This document shows, in pieces, positions 7,294 to 15,646 of a DNA stretch of 43,002 nt. The notes beneath the pieces are model-generated. The model was given only the letters and a program-made list of their open reading frames with translations. It searched no databases and was not told the origin of the DNA. Within the stretch, counting starts at the first letter, position 1; the number at the start of each line of letters is the position of its first letter. The position numbers and the translations under genes were made by a program. The DNA lies in NCBI RefSeq assembly GCF_018617855.1, contig NZ_JACSKY010000015.1, forward strand, positions 1 through 43,002, written 5' to 3'. The stretch is from Exiguobacterium qingdaonense (GTDB lineage: Bacteria > Bacillota > Bacilli > Exiguobacteriales > Exiguobacteriaceae).

Positions 7294-8295
7294 GTGGGGA
7301 AATTCAAGATTTCACTCATGTTGACGTTGCTCGTCTTCGTACTCGCCGCATGTGGCGGAACGAATGAGACGAAGAAAGAAGAGAGCGTCGACGGTGCAAC
7401 AAAAGCGGAAACGGTCGAGATTACGGATACACATGGCACGGTCGAGGTACCGGTCAATCCGGAGAAGGTCGTCGCCCTTGATAACCGGACGTTCGAAACA
7501 TTGGCAGCGTGGGACATCGAGCTCGTCGGGGCGCCGATCGGTCTCCTTCCTGCTGATTCACCGTACGCTTCAAACGAAGAGATCGCGGACGCAGGGATGC
7601 ATTTCGAGCCGAACTTAGAGGCGATCGCAGGGGTTGACCCGGACGTCGTCATCGTCGGTCAACGTTTCGCTAGTTACTACGAGGACATCAAAAAGTTGGT
7701 ACCGGAAGCGACGGTCATCGACTTGAACATCGACATCCCGGAAGATGCGGGCACACCGGGTGAGATTTTAGTTAAAGGCTTGAAGGACACGACGCTCACA
7801 CTCGGGCATATTTTTGACAAGAACGAAGAAGCGGCACAACTCGTCGCCGACCTCGACAAGTCGATTGAAGACGTCGCATCAGCATACAACGAAGATGACA
7901 CGGTCATGTCAGTCATCGTATCAGGTGGAGATATCGGGTTCTCTGCGCCGATGACAGGTCGTGTGTTCGGACCGATGTACGACATCTTCGGATGGGCTCC
8001 GGCGCTTGAGGTTGAAGCCTCGACGGGTGACCATGAAGGAGATGAGGTTTCAGTCGAAGCCATCGCGGAAAGCAACCCGGACTGGTTGTTCGTCCTCGAC
8101 CGTGACGCGCCACTCGGTGACGCAGAAGGTGCGGTCCCTGCGGAAGACGTGATCAACAACGCACCCGCTCTTCAAAAGACGACGGCTGTCACGGAAGACA
8201 ACATCGTCTACGCACCGAAAGACACATACTTGAACGAGTCGATTCAAACATACTCAGAGTTCTTTAACAGTGTCGCAGCCGCACTTGCGAAGTAA
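7294..8295 (+). CDS. Siderophore-binding lipoprotein, YclQ/FatB-like
   Basis: The start is set at the GTG at 7294 because AGAGGAGA (7278-7285) lies 8 nt upstream; an ATG at 7285 overlaps the ribosome binding site. The 333 residues begin with a lipoprotein signal ending LVFVLAAC, where the Cys is lipidated. The rest is a class III periplasmic-binding fold: VVALDNRTFETLAAW, the FEPNLEAIAGVDPDVVIVGQR block typical of this subgroup, and a C-terminal NPDWLFVLDRD. It delivers ferric siderophore to the permeases that follow. Resemblance to YclQ suggests petrobactin or another catecholate; the ligand is inference. It opens the Fur-controlled operon. Confidence 0.88.
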   Translation: MGKFKISLMLTLLVFVLAACGGTNETKKEESVDGATKAETVEITDTHGTVEVPVNPEKVVALDNRTFETLAAWDIELVGAPIGLLPADSPYASNEEIADAGMHFEPNLEAIAGVDPDVVIVGQRFASYYEDIKKLVPEATVIDLNIDIPEDAGTPGEILVKGLKDTTLTLGHIFDKNEEAAQLVADLDKSIEDVASAYNEDDTVMSVIVSGGDIGFSAPMTGRVFGPMYDIFGWAPALEVEASTGDHEGDEVSVEAIAESNPDWLFVLDRDAPLGDAEGAVPAEDVINNAPALQKTTAVTEDNIVYAPKDTYLNESIQTYSEFFNSVAAALAK

Positions 8296-8306
8296 GGACG
8301 TGCCTG

Positions 8307-9302
8307 GTGCAACAGTTGATGAAAACAAGGGTTGAGACATTGTCTCAGCCCTCTTCTAGATTATGGACGAAGTCGTTTACGTTCGCCGTCGTGTCGGTGT
8401 TCGGTTTAGCCGTCCTCTCTCTGTTCACGGGAGTGTACGACTTGAGCGGCGACTTCGATATGTTTTGGATCACCCGCGTGCCACGGACGGTCGCGCTCAT
8501 GCTGACGGGTGCGGCGATGGCGATGGCGGGGCTCGTCATGCAGCTCATCACGCAAAACCGGCTCGTCGAACCGACGACGACCGGGACGCTCGAATGGGCA
8601 GGACTCGGCCTGCTCACTGTTTACTTACTCGTACCGGCACCGAGCCTCATGATGCGGATGACCGGGGCGATCGTCTTCGCATTCATCGGGACGATGGTAT
8701 TCTTCTGGTTCTTGCGTTCGGTCAAACTCCGTTCGTCGCTCATCGTGCCGATCATCGGGCTCATGCTCGGTGCGGTCATCTCTGCCGTCTCGACGTTCCT
8801 CGGCCTGTTCTTCCGGGCGAGCCAGGCGATCGAGGGCTGGTTCGTCGGTTCGTTCGCCTCGGTCCAGATCGGGCGTTACGAATATCTGTGGGTCATCGTC
8901 GTCGTGACGGTGCTCATCTTCTTGTTGGCGAACCGTTTGACGCTCGCGGGGCTCGGGGAAGACATCGCGACGAGCCTCGGTGTGAACTATAACCAGCTCA
9001 TGATGATAGCGACGGGGCTCATCGCCTTGTCGGTCGGGGTCGTGGCGACGGTCATCGGGAATTTGCCGTTCCTTGGCCTCATCGTCCCGAACCTCGTCTC
9101 GATGTTTCGCGGGGACGATTTGCGTAGCAACTTGCCGTGGGTCTGTCTCGTCGGGATGGGGGCGATCCTCGTCAGTGACTTGATTTCTCGGACGATCATC
9201 AAACCGTTCGAGCTCCCCGTCTCGCTCATTCTCGGGACGGTCGGAGCGGTCGTCTTCATCATGATTTTGATGCGACAACGTAAGAAGGGAGGGGTTCGAT
9301 GA
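8307..9302 (+). CDS. FecCD-family siderophore ABC permease 1 (YclN-like)
   Basis: 331 residues from the GTG at 8307, with AAGGAC upstream; an in-frame ATG at 8319 is an alternative. It has about nine or ten membrane helices with FecCD motifs: the DLSGDFDMFWITRVPRTVAL opening, AAMAMAGLVMQLITQNRLVEP, and the cytoplasmic coupling segment GNLPFLGLIVPNLV. It follows the lipoprotein by 11 nt and overlaps the next permease. The two permeases form the heterodimeric channel. Confidence 0.88.
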   Translation: MQQLMKTRVETLSQPSSRLWTKSFTFAVVSVFGLAVLSLFTGVYDLSGDFDMFWITRVPRTVALMLTGAAMAMAGLVMQLITQNRLVEPTTTGTLEWAGLGLLTVYLLVPAPSLMMRMTGAIVFAFIGTMVFFWFLRSVKLRSSLIVPIIGLMLGAVISAVSTFLGLFFRASQAIEGWFVGSFASVQIGRYEYLWVIVVVTVLIFLLANRLTLAGLGEDIATSLGVNYNQLMMIATGLIALSVGVVATVIGNLPFLGLIVPNLVSMFRGDDLRSNLPWVCLVGMGAILVSDLISRTIIKPFELPVSLILGTVGAVVFIMILMRQRKKGGVR

Positions 9303-10357
9303 GTACGGTCATAGAACGAGACGGTGTCGAAATGTCAGTCGAAGAACTGAAAGAAGCCCGTCACGCCTCGGCGTTTCAATCGAAGCGGGCGAGCAGGCGC
9401 TACTGGCTCTTTTTAAGTGCCTTCATTCTCGGCGGACTACTGTGCGCCCTCGGCCTTCTTCTTTATAACAATCCCGTCCCTGTCGACTCGCCGTCGTTTA
9501 TTCCGGTCGTCGAGCGTCGTGTCGTCTCGATTGTGACGATGTTGATCGCGGCCCTCTGTCAAAGTCTTGCGACGGTCGCGTTCCACTCGGTGACGAACAA
9601 CCGCATCATCACCCCGTCGCTGCTCGGGTTCGACGCGCTCTATTCGACGATTCAGACGAGCATGGTGTTCTTCTTCGGGGCAGGGGCGTTGATCGGATTC
9701 TCGGGGACAAGCGCCTTCTTGACACAAGTCGGGCTCATGGTCGGGATGAGTCTACTCCTCTATGGATGGCTCTTGTCGGGGAAATATGCCAATCTTCAGC
9801 TCATGCTCCTCGTCGGGATCATCATCGGGACGGGACTGAACTCGGTGTCGTCGTTCATGCGCCGCATGCTCGCCCCGTCCGAGTTCGATATCCTGCAAGC
9901 GCGACTGTTCGGGTCGGTGACGAATGCGGACGTGGCGTACTTCCCAATCGTCATCCCGATCGTCATCATCGTCGGGATTCTCCTATTCTTGTTCTCGAAC
10001 CGACTCAACATCGTCGCACTCGGCAAGGACGTCGCGACGACGTTCGGGGTGAACCATCGGATGAGCGTCATCTATACGCTCGTTCTCATCTCACTCCTCA
10101 TGTCCGTCTCGACGGCGCTCATCGGACCGCTCACGTTCTTCGGGTTTTTAGTCGCGACGCTCAGCTACCAGGTCACCTCGACGTACGACCATAAGTACGT
10201 CTTCCCGATGGCGTTCGCCCTAGGGTTCTTCGTCCTGACGAGCGCGTATTTCTTTATGTATCACATATTCCAGACGCCAAGTGTCGTCTCCGTCATCATC
10301 GAACTGTTCGGCGGACTCATCTTCTTGGCCGTCATTCTAAGGAAGAGGTCGCTATGA
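9299..10357 (+). CDS. FecCD-family siderophore ABC permease 2 (YclO-like)
   Basis: 352 residues starting at the ATG at 9299, which overlaps the upstream stop. A charged N-terminal extension of about 30 residues precedes the first helix. FecCD motifs are VERRVVSIVTMLIAALCQSL, TNNRIITPSLLGFDALY and GPLTFFGFLVATLSY. It is the partner permease; its stop overlaps the ATPase start. Confidence 0.88.
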   Translation: MSTVIERDGVEMSVEELKEARHASAFQSKRASRRYWLFLSAFILGGLLCALGLLLYNNPVPVDSPSFIPVVERRVVSIVTMLIAALCQSLATVAFHSVTNNRIITPSLLGFDALYSTIQTSMVFFFGAGALIGFSGTSAFLTQVGLMVGMSLLLYGWLLSGKYANLQLMLLVGIIIGTGLNSVSSFMRRMLAPSEFDILQARLFGSVTNADVAYFPIVIPIVIIVGILLFLFSNRLNIVALGKDVATTFGVNHRMSVIYTLVLISLLMSVSTALIGPLTFFGFLVATLSYQVTSTYDHKYVFPMAFALGFFVLTSAYFFMYHIFQTPSVVSVIIELFGGLIFLAVILRKRSL

Positions 10358-11106
10358 TTCAAATCGAACAAGTCAAAAAATCGTATACAGACGACGTCCA
10401 GATCGGACCGCTCACGCTCGACATCCCGAAAGCCGGCTTTACTTCACTCATCGGACCGAACGGGGCGGGCAAGTCGACGACGCTCATGATGATCGGACGG
10501 TTGCTCAACTTAGACGAGGGGCAGATTCAAGTCGCCGGGATGGACGTGTCGAGCACGAAGTCAAAAGACTTGGCAAAAATCATCACCATCCTGCGTCAAG
10601 AGAACCATTTCGTGACAAGGCTCACCGTCCGGCAACTCGCCGGGTTCGGCCGCTTCCCGTACTCGAAAGGACGGCTCACGAAAGAGGACGAGGCGATCAT
10701 CTCGAAATATATCGACTTCCTCGACTTGACCGCGCTCGAGAACCGCTATCTCGACGAGCTCTCAGGGGGGCAGCGACAGCGTGCGTATGTGGCGATGGTG
10801 CTCTGTCAGGAGACGGAATACGTCCTCCTCGATGAGCCGCTCAATAACTTGGACATCGCCCGTTCGGTACAGATGATGGAGTATTTGCGTCACGTCGCCG
10901 ACGAGTTCGGACGGACAATCGTCACGGTGCTCCACGACATCAACTTCGCGGCGAAATACTCGGACCGCATCTGTGCGATGAAAGACGGGCAGATCGCTGC
11001 GTTCGGGACGGTCGACGAAGTCATGGACGCAAAGATTTTATCGGATATTTTTGAGACGAAACTGGAAATCATCGAAGGGCCGTACGGGCCGATTGCGGTG
11101 TATTAA
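10354..11106 (+). CDS. Siderophore ABC transporter ATP-binding protein (YclP-like)
   Basis: 250 residues with Walker A GPNGAGKST (about 34-42), signature LSGGQRQRAYVAM, Walker B YVLLDEPLNNLD and switch His in TVLHDIN. Typical of FecE/FepC-type ATPases that power ferric-siderophore import. The start overlaps the upstream stop. A FAD-binding reductase gene follows after 17 nt. Confidence 0.9.
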   Translation: MIQIEQVKKSYTDDVQIGPLTLDIPKAGFTSLIGPNGAGKSTTLMMIGRLLNLDEGQIQVAGMDVSSTKSKDLAKIITILRQENHFVTRLTVRQLAGFGRFPYSKGRLTKEDEAIISKYIDFLDLTALENRYLDELSGGQRQRAYVAMVLCQETEYVLLDEPLNNLDIARSVQMMEYLRHVADEFGRTIVTVLHDINFAAKYSDRICAMKDGQIAAFGTVDEVMDAKILSDIFETKLEIIEGPYGPIAVY

Positions 11107-11123
11107 CGAAAGGGAGGATTCAC

Positions 11124-11819
11124 ATGAAAATTGACTGGACACCAATCACAAAGGTCGTAAACGAGGCACCCGATACATACACGTTCCATCTCGCCTTGCC
11201 GCCTGAATTCACGTGGCAGGAAGGGGCGCACACGCATCTCGCGCTCGAAGGATTCAACGCCGGGGATATGCCGGACCGGAGCCTCGTCCGCCATATGTCG
11301 ATCTCGACGTTGCCAAACGAAGGGGCAATCGGCATCACGACCCGTATCAAGTCAGAATGCTCGACGTTCAAATCGATCCTTCGCGACATGGTACCAGGGG
11401 ACAAGGTCGCCTTGTTCAAGACACATTCGAACGTCCCGCTCGAACGGAGCGGGAAAAACGTCTATCTCTTATCGGCTGGGGTTGGACTCGCGACATTCCG
11501 TCCGGTCGTCCTCGAGTACTTGGCGAACATGGAAGGTGTTTCGCATCTCCATTCGTTGAACGTCGACTCGTCGAAGGCGTATCTGTTCGGTGACGTCTTC
11601 GAATCGAACGAGCATTTCACATCAGAGTTCGTCCCGAGTCGGAAAGATTACTATGAACGGGTGGAGATGATGGCATCCGACAAGGACGCCTTGTTCTATA
11701 TCGTTGGTAGTGATGAGCTGTTGCGTGAAACGATCCAGGTGCTCCGGTCGAACGGGGTGGCATGTGACAACATCAAGCTCGACAAGCATGATTTTCAGCG
11801 AGAAGACTTTTTGAAATAA
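11124..11819 (+). CDS. FAD/NAD(P)H-binding oxidoreductase, candidate ferric-siderophore reductase
   Basis: 231 residues of the ferredoxin-NADP reductase superfamily. The flavin-binding motif appears as RHMSISTLPN (about 57-66, variant of RxYS), followed by GITTRIK and the nucleotide-binding loop SAGVGLATFRPVV, and a late FYIVGSDELLRETI. As the last gene of a Fur-controlled siderophore operon it probably reduces the imported complex to release Fe(II). That role is inferred from context; it has no sequence similarity I can see to the SIP family. Confidence 0.78.
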   Translation: MKIDWTPITKVVNEAPDTYTFHLALPPEFTWQEGAHTHLALEGFNAGDMPDRSLVRHMSISTLPNEGAIGITTRIKSECSTFKSILRDMVPGDKVALFKTHSNVPLERSGKNVYLLSAGVGLATFRPVVLEYLANMEGVSHLHSLNVDSSKAYLFGDVFESNEHFTSEFVPSRKDYYERVEMMASDKDALFYIVGSDELLRETIQVLRSNGVACDNIKLDKHDFQREDFLK

Positions 11820-11824
11820 TGATC

Positions 11825-11853
11825 AAACCGGGGAATCTGTCCTCGGTTTTTTT
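11825..11853 (+). terminator. Terminator of the siderophore operon
   Basis: AACCGGGGA and TCCTCGGTT pair with one mismatch, followed by seven Ts. Confidence 0.8.
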
Positions 11854-11902
11854 AATGTCTACCTTTATACTTTAATCAAATGATTATTGAGGGGGCCTGA
11901 AA

Positions 11903-13123
11903 GTGGAACTTTTTTATATAGTGCTTATTGTCCTGTTTATTTTCGTTATTGGATTAGTGGTGCTGAATAGACGAAAGTATTCTGTAGTAAGCTTAACAAC
12001 CTCATCTATTGAAATGGATCAATATGAAGATGATCAGAGGATTCATTTAGTGAAAAATAAAGATTCTGTCCAATTGGTTCCTGTTGATTTTGAGAATATC
12101 GAGGCAAAGGAACCGATTGATTTAAGTTCGGATTGGACTTCATCTTTAAAAGAAATTGTCAAATCTGCCGGAATTTCAACTGCTGTTCAAATGATCAATC
12201 GGAAACAAGCATTTGAACTAGTGTTCACACCAGAAACGGAAGCTGCTATCAAAAAAGGAATATATGAAGTCAGTAAATCTAAGGACAAAGGATATTATCG
12301 TGCTTTTGCAAAGAATGGTAAAGCTATTAAAGAGCATGCGAATCTGAAAAAGATTAATCCTTTGCAAATGCGGATGCTATTACTTAGTGTAGCAACTACT
12401 GTAGTTGCACAAGAGCACTTGAAAGAAATTAAAAAGTCATTAGACAACATTCAAAAAACATTAGACAACCTTGTTGCTATGAAATTAAATGACTATCATG
12501 GACAAGTGAGGAGTTCATTTAATTACCTTGATCGTGTTCAGGTTTTTATCAAAGAGGACTCAGTTGACTATAAAATAGTCCAGCAGCTGGAGTATAACTA
12601 TAAAATCGATATCGATTCACTTTATGCTCTTTTAAAAGATATTGAAATGCCTATAAATAAGTTGAAAGAACTAAAAAAACGCACCGTTGTATTTAAAGAA
12701 GCAGACAAACTGAATGCTTTAAAAAAAGTGATAACGGAGTTCCAGGAATATGAGGAATTGATTTACATGTTCCTTTTAAATTCTCAAGGTGCAATACATG
12801 CTATGCGTATGTTAGGAGATCCGGAGTCTACTATCGTACAGGCTACCAATCACTTAAATAAAATGAGTCAAGAATTTGAAGAAAAAAGATCTGATTTTCA
12901 TTCGTCCCTTGAAAATTATGAAAAAGAGTTTAAAGTACGCTTGGCTCTAGAAAAACGGGAACGACATCAAATCCAACTCATTTCAGAAGAACGGACTCAA
13001 GCGACCCAATTATCGATGTCTCGCCCGGTTACTTTGAATTTCAAGGCAGAAGTCGAACGGCAAAAGATTTTTATTGTTGCTGATGGGGAAGAAATGAAAG
13101 TATTGGCACAACCAGACAGATGA
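11903..13123 (+). CDS. AT-rich membrane-anchored coiled-coil protein of unknown function (406 aa)
   Basis: It starts at a GTG at 11903 after TGAGGGGGCC. Residues 3-22 form an N-terminal membrane helix followed by RRK, so the rest should lie in the cytoplasm. The middle segment (about 85-180) combines helices with KKGIYEVSKSKDKGYYRAF and a hydrophobic helix LQMRMLLLSVATTVV. From about 170 on, long charged helices (LKEIKKSLDNIQKTLDNL; NKLKELKKRT; HFHSSLENYEKEFK-like) suggest coiled coils. Codon use is clearly AT-rich, unlike the NTC/NTG-rich genes on both sides. That points to acquisition from elsewhere. I do not recognise the family. Confidence 0.75.
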   Translation: MELFYIVLIVLFIFVIGLVVLNRRKYSVVSLTTSSIEMDQYEDDQRIHLVKNKDSVQLVPVDFENIEAKEPIDLSSDWTSSLKEIVKSAGISTAVQMINRKQAFELVFTPETEAAIKKGIYEVSKSKDKGYYRAFAKNGKAIKEHANLKKINPLQMRMLLLSVATTVVAQEHLKEIKKSLDNIQKTLDNLVAMKLNDYHGQVRSSFNYLDRVQVFIKEDSVDYKIVQQLEYNYKIDIDSLYALLKDIEMPINKLKELKKRTVVFKEADKLNALKKVITEFQEYEELIYMFLLNSQGAIHAMRMLGDPESTIVQATNHLNKMSQEFEEKRSDFHSSLENYEKEFKVRLALEKRERHQIQLISEERTQATQLSMSRPVTLNFKAEVERQKIFIVADGEEMKVLAQPDR

Positions 13124-13126
13124 CAC

Positions 13127-13702
13127 TCAAACCGGGGACACGTGCCCCGGTTTTTTCGTGCACAGCTGGACGAACTGTTCGAAGATGCCACGTCCGTCCG
13201 GTGTCCCGATCGACTCGGGATGGAACTGGACGCCGTACGTCGGATGGGTCGGGTGCTCGAGTGCCATGATGACGCCGTCTGCCGTCTCGGCCGTGACCGT
13301 CAGTTCGGTCTCTTGAACGACGAGCGAGTGATAGCGCATGACGTCCATCGACAATCCTTCGAAGAGGACGCCAGGCACCGTATTGATCCGAGAGACTTTC
13401 CCATGCATGACCTCGTTCGCCCGTCCGACGACCCCACCGAACGCCTCGGCGATGACTTGATGGCCGAGACATACCCCGAGAATCGGGACGTAGCCGGACA
13501 GTTCCCGGACGACCGCGAGCGACACACCGGCATCTTTTGGACCGCCGGGACCGGGGGAGAGGATGATGCCGTCCGGGTTCATGCGACGGATTTCTTCTAT
13601 TGTATGTTCATCGTTCCGGATGACGCAGACGTCACTGAAGCGGGCGACGTCCTGATAGACGTTATACGTGAACGAATCGTAATTGTCGATGAGGAGAATC
13701 AT
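13127..13702 (-). CDS. trpG: Anthranilate synthase component II (glutamine amidotransferase)
   Basis: 191 residues of class I glutamine amidotransferase. The nucleophile Cys78 lies in LGVCLGHQ and the His161/Glu163 pair in VQFHPES; the oxyanion segment is SPGPGGP. It supplies ammonia to TrpE. The start overlaps the trpE stop (ATGA). Sequence alone cannot separate TrpG from PabA, and such subunits can serve both, but the tryptophan T-box upstream supports a tryptophan role. The last codons run through the bidirectional terminator hairpin. Confidence 0.88.
   Translation of the reverse strand: MILLIDNYDSFTYNVYQDVARFSDVCVIRNDEHTIEEIRRMNPDGIILSPGPGGPKDAGVSLAVVRELSGYVPILGVCLGHQVIAEAFGGVVGRANEVMHGKVSRINTVPGVLFEGLSMDVMRYHSLVVQETELTVTAETADGVIMALEHPTHPTYGVQFHPESIGTPDGRGIFEQFVQLCTKKPGHVSPV
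13129..13156. terminator. Terminator between the AT-rich gene and trpG
   Basis: AAACCGGGG (13129-13137) pairs with CCCCGGTTT (13145-13153), followed by Ts on the plus strand, ending the AT-rich gene. It overlaps the last trpG codons on the minus strand, where only three Ts follow. Confidence 0.85.
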
Positions 13703-15030
13703 GCGAACACCTCCAAGAGGGATTTGGCTTTATGCAATGTCTCTTCGTATTCCGATACAGGGTCCGAGTCATAAACGATGCCGGCGCCGGCTTGAACGTG
13801 GGCCGTGTCACCTTGGACGACCATCGTTCGGATGGCGAGGGCGAAGTCGAATCCACCGCGGACGTCGAGATAACCGACCGCCCCGGCGTACACTTCCCGT
13901 TTCACCGTCTCGAGCTCGTCGATCAACTGCATCGCCCGAATCTTTGGAGCCCCGGAGACGGTACCGGCCGGCAGACAGGCACGGAGGGCGTCGATTGGCG
14001 TGACGTCATCCCGTAGGTCCCCTTCGACTTCCGAGACGAGATGCATCACGTTTTTGAATCGCTCGAGCTCGATCTGTTTCGGAATGGTGACCGTGCCGAC
14101 TTTGGCGACCCGTCCGATATCGTTCCGTCCGAGGTCGAGGAGCATCCGGTGCTCGGCGAGTTCTTTCTCGTCTTTTAGAAGTGATGCCGCGTGAGGCATG
14201 TCTTCCTCATCGGTCTTCCCGCGTGGGCGCGTCCCGGCGATCGGGTTCGTCGTCACTTTTCCGTTCTCGACCCGGACGAGACTCTCGGGTGATGCACCGA
14301 GGACGATCGCTTCCCCGAGGTCGATGTAGAACAAGTACGGACTCGGATTTTGTTTCCGCAGCGTCCGGTAAAAGTGGAACGGGTCCCCGGTGAACGTCGC
14401 ATCGATCCGTTGCGACAAGACGAGTTGAAACACCTCGCCCGCAAGGATCGCCTCTTTCGCCTTTAGCACGCGGTCGATAAATTCATCCTTCGGTGTCAAA
14501 ATCTGTTCGCTCGTCCGAACGACCGGTTCGAGAGCGTGCGTTTCCGGTGTCTCGAGCTGTTCACGGATGGACTCGAGTCGCATCGTCGCATCCGTCTCAC
14601 TCGTATCAAGCAAGATGACCTGTTCTTCGAGGTGGTCGTATAAGACGACCGTCTCATAGCGCTGGAAGAGGGCGTCCGGCAAATCACGCGTCACGGTCGG
14701 TGTCTTCGGGATCGGTTCATACACCCGAAGCAAGTCGTAGCCGATATAGCCGACGGCACCGCCGATGAACGGGTACGGTGCAGTGAAGTCGTCACGGCTG
14801 ATGTGTTCCGACAGGGCATGGAGCGGGTCGTCCGCATAGATCGTTCCCGTTGCATCCGTCACGTCGTTCCCATCGACCCGAATCGTCTCGACCGGATTCG
14901 CCGCGATGATCGAGTAGCGCCCGTGCTTGCCTTCCGCGCGACTTTCGAGTAAGACCTTTCGTTCACCTTGCAGTCGGTGGAAGATCGCCACCGGTGTGAG
15001 TTCGTCACCATTGATCATAAGTTGTTGCAT
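13699..15030 (-). CDS. trpE: Anthranilate synthase component I
   Basis: 443 residues. The start is the ATG at 15030, 8 nt after AAGGAGG; an ATG at 15036 is too close to the ribosome binding site. The N-terminal domain has the LLES motif (KVLLESRAEG), which in TrpE binds tryptophan for feedback inhibition. The C-terminal chorismate-binding domain shows VLSQRI, GASPESLVR, the IAGTRPRG loop, RNDIGRV, and PAGTVSGAPKIRAMQLI. It converts chorismate and ammonia to anthranilate with TrpG. No other trp genes lie nearby. The T-box leader and LLES favour TrpE over PabB. Confidence 0.88.
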   Translation of the reverse strand: MQQLMINGDELTPVAIFHRLQGERKVLLESRAEGKHGRYSIIAANPVETIRVDGNDVTDATGTIYADDPLHALSEHISRDDFTAPYPFIGGAVGYIGYDLLRVYEPIPKTPTVTRDLPDALFQRYETVVLYDHLEEQVILLDTSETDATMRLESIREQLETPETHALEPVVRTSEQILTPKDEFIDRVLKAKEAILAGEVFQLVLSQRIDATFTGDPFHFYRTLRKQNPSPYLFYIDLGEAIVLGASPESLVRVENGKVTTNPIAGTRPRGKTDEEDMPHAASLLKDEKELAEHRMLLDLGRNDIGRVAKVGTVTIPKQIELERFKNVMHLVSEVEGDLRDDVTPIDALRACLPAGTVSGAPKIRAMQLIDELETVKREVYAGAVGYLDVRGGFDFALAIRTMVVQGDTAHVQAGAGIVYDSDPVSEYEETLHKAKSLLEVFA

Positions 15031-15050
15031 CCACATCTCCTCCTTAAACT

Positions 15051-15315
15051 AAAAAAATCTCCCCGTCCCGCATGCCCGATCGGACATGAAGGACGAGGAG
15101 ATTCCCCCGTGTTGCCACCTTCGTTGAAAGACGCCTCGTCTTCCCACTCATCGCGAACCATCATTCGCTGTCCCCGATAACGGGAGGACCCGTCAGAGCC
15201 TACATGTCGGTCTGAACGCTCAAAAGCCCATTCACGCAAGGCACGACACCGGTTCGCATCGACCACCGGCTTTCTGGAGACGTCCCTTCGCGCTACTCTT
15301 CTTTCTCATCGCGAG
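15051..15315 (-). promoter_or_regulatory. T-box leader with a tryptophan (TGG) specifier
   Basis: Read leftward, the leader holds a stem I with an AGTA element, a CCAGAAAGCCGGTGG bulge/loop segment and a specifier loop GTGAATGGGC. The codon TGG there (15230-15228) pairs with tRNA-Trp. The T-box AAGGTGGCAACACGG (15121-15107) contains TGGC to pair with a GCCA acceptor end, which fits the G discriminator base of bacterial tRNA-Trp. A terminator follows (AATCTCCTCGTCC, 15103-15091, against GGGACGGGGAGATT, 15069-15056, then Ts). Uncharged tRNA-Trp should favour the antiterminator and switch on trpEG. Confidence 0.92.
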
Positions 15316-15367
15316 TTCGTATGAATGTTATCGTTACTTTAACGGGACAAAGATATCTTGTCAAGCA

Positions 15368-15634
15368 TCATTTGACCGAGGACGGTCCCACCTGACGTTT
15401 GCCGATGAACGTGAACGTGATCTCCAACGCCAGGAGAGGGAGGAGCCACCACTTCGTGAAGAAGAAGAGGGTGCCCCGATACATGAGCCACTCCAGTACC
15501 CAATAGGCGAAAAACGTGATCAAAGGAGCGGCGTACAAACGCTTCAGGCGCAGTGCGATGGCGACCCCTAGTCCAATCGCGAACGTTGGGACCATCACGA
15601 GCTGCCACAGAAACGGGTCGACGAACTCAAACAT
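15368..15634 (-). CDS. Small membrane protein (88 aa)
   Basis: Starts at the ATG at 15634, preceded by AAGGAGGAATC. It has three hydrophobic helices with a central APLITFFAYWVLEWLMY block and a basic tail. It begins 12 nt after the stop of the NlpC/P60 gene, so the two form an operon. It weakly resembles DUF2651-type small membrane proteins, but I would not assign it. It may be an accessory to the secreted wall hydrolase. Confidence 0.7.
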   Translation of the reverse strand: MFEFVDPFLWQLVMVPTFAIGLGVAIALRLKRLYAAPLITFFAYWVLEWLMYRGTLFFFTKWWLLPLLALEITFTFIGKRQVGPSSVK

Positions 15635-15646
15635 GGAGATTCCTCC

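Noticed and set aside
8625-9278. 217-codon open frame on the minus strand inside the first FecCD permease gene
   Set aside because: Shadow of a GC-rich gene: low-complexity Arg/Asp/His-rich translation, no ribosome binding site, and the sense strand encodes a clear permease.
13127-15030. Annotation of the pair as pabB-pabA (folate)
   Set aside because: The tryptophan-specific T-box and the LLES tryptophan-binding motif favour anthranilate synthase, though a dual role of the amidotransferase is possible.
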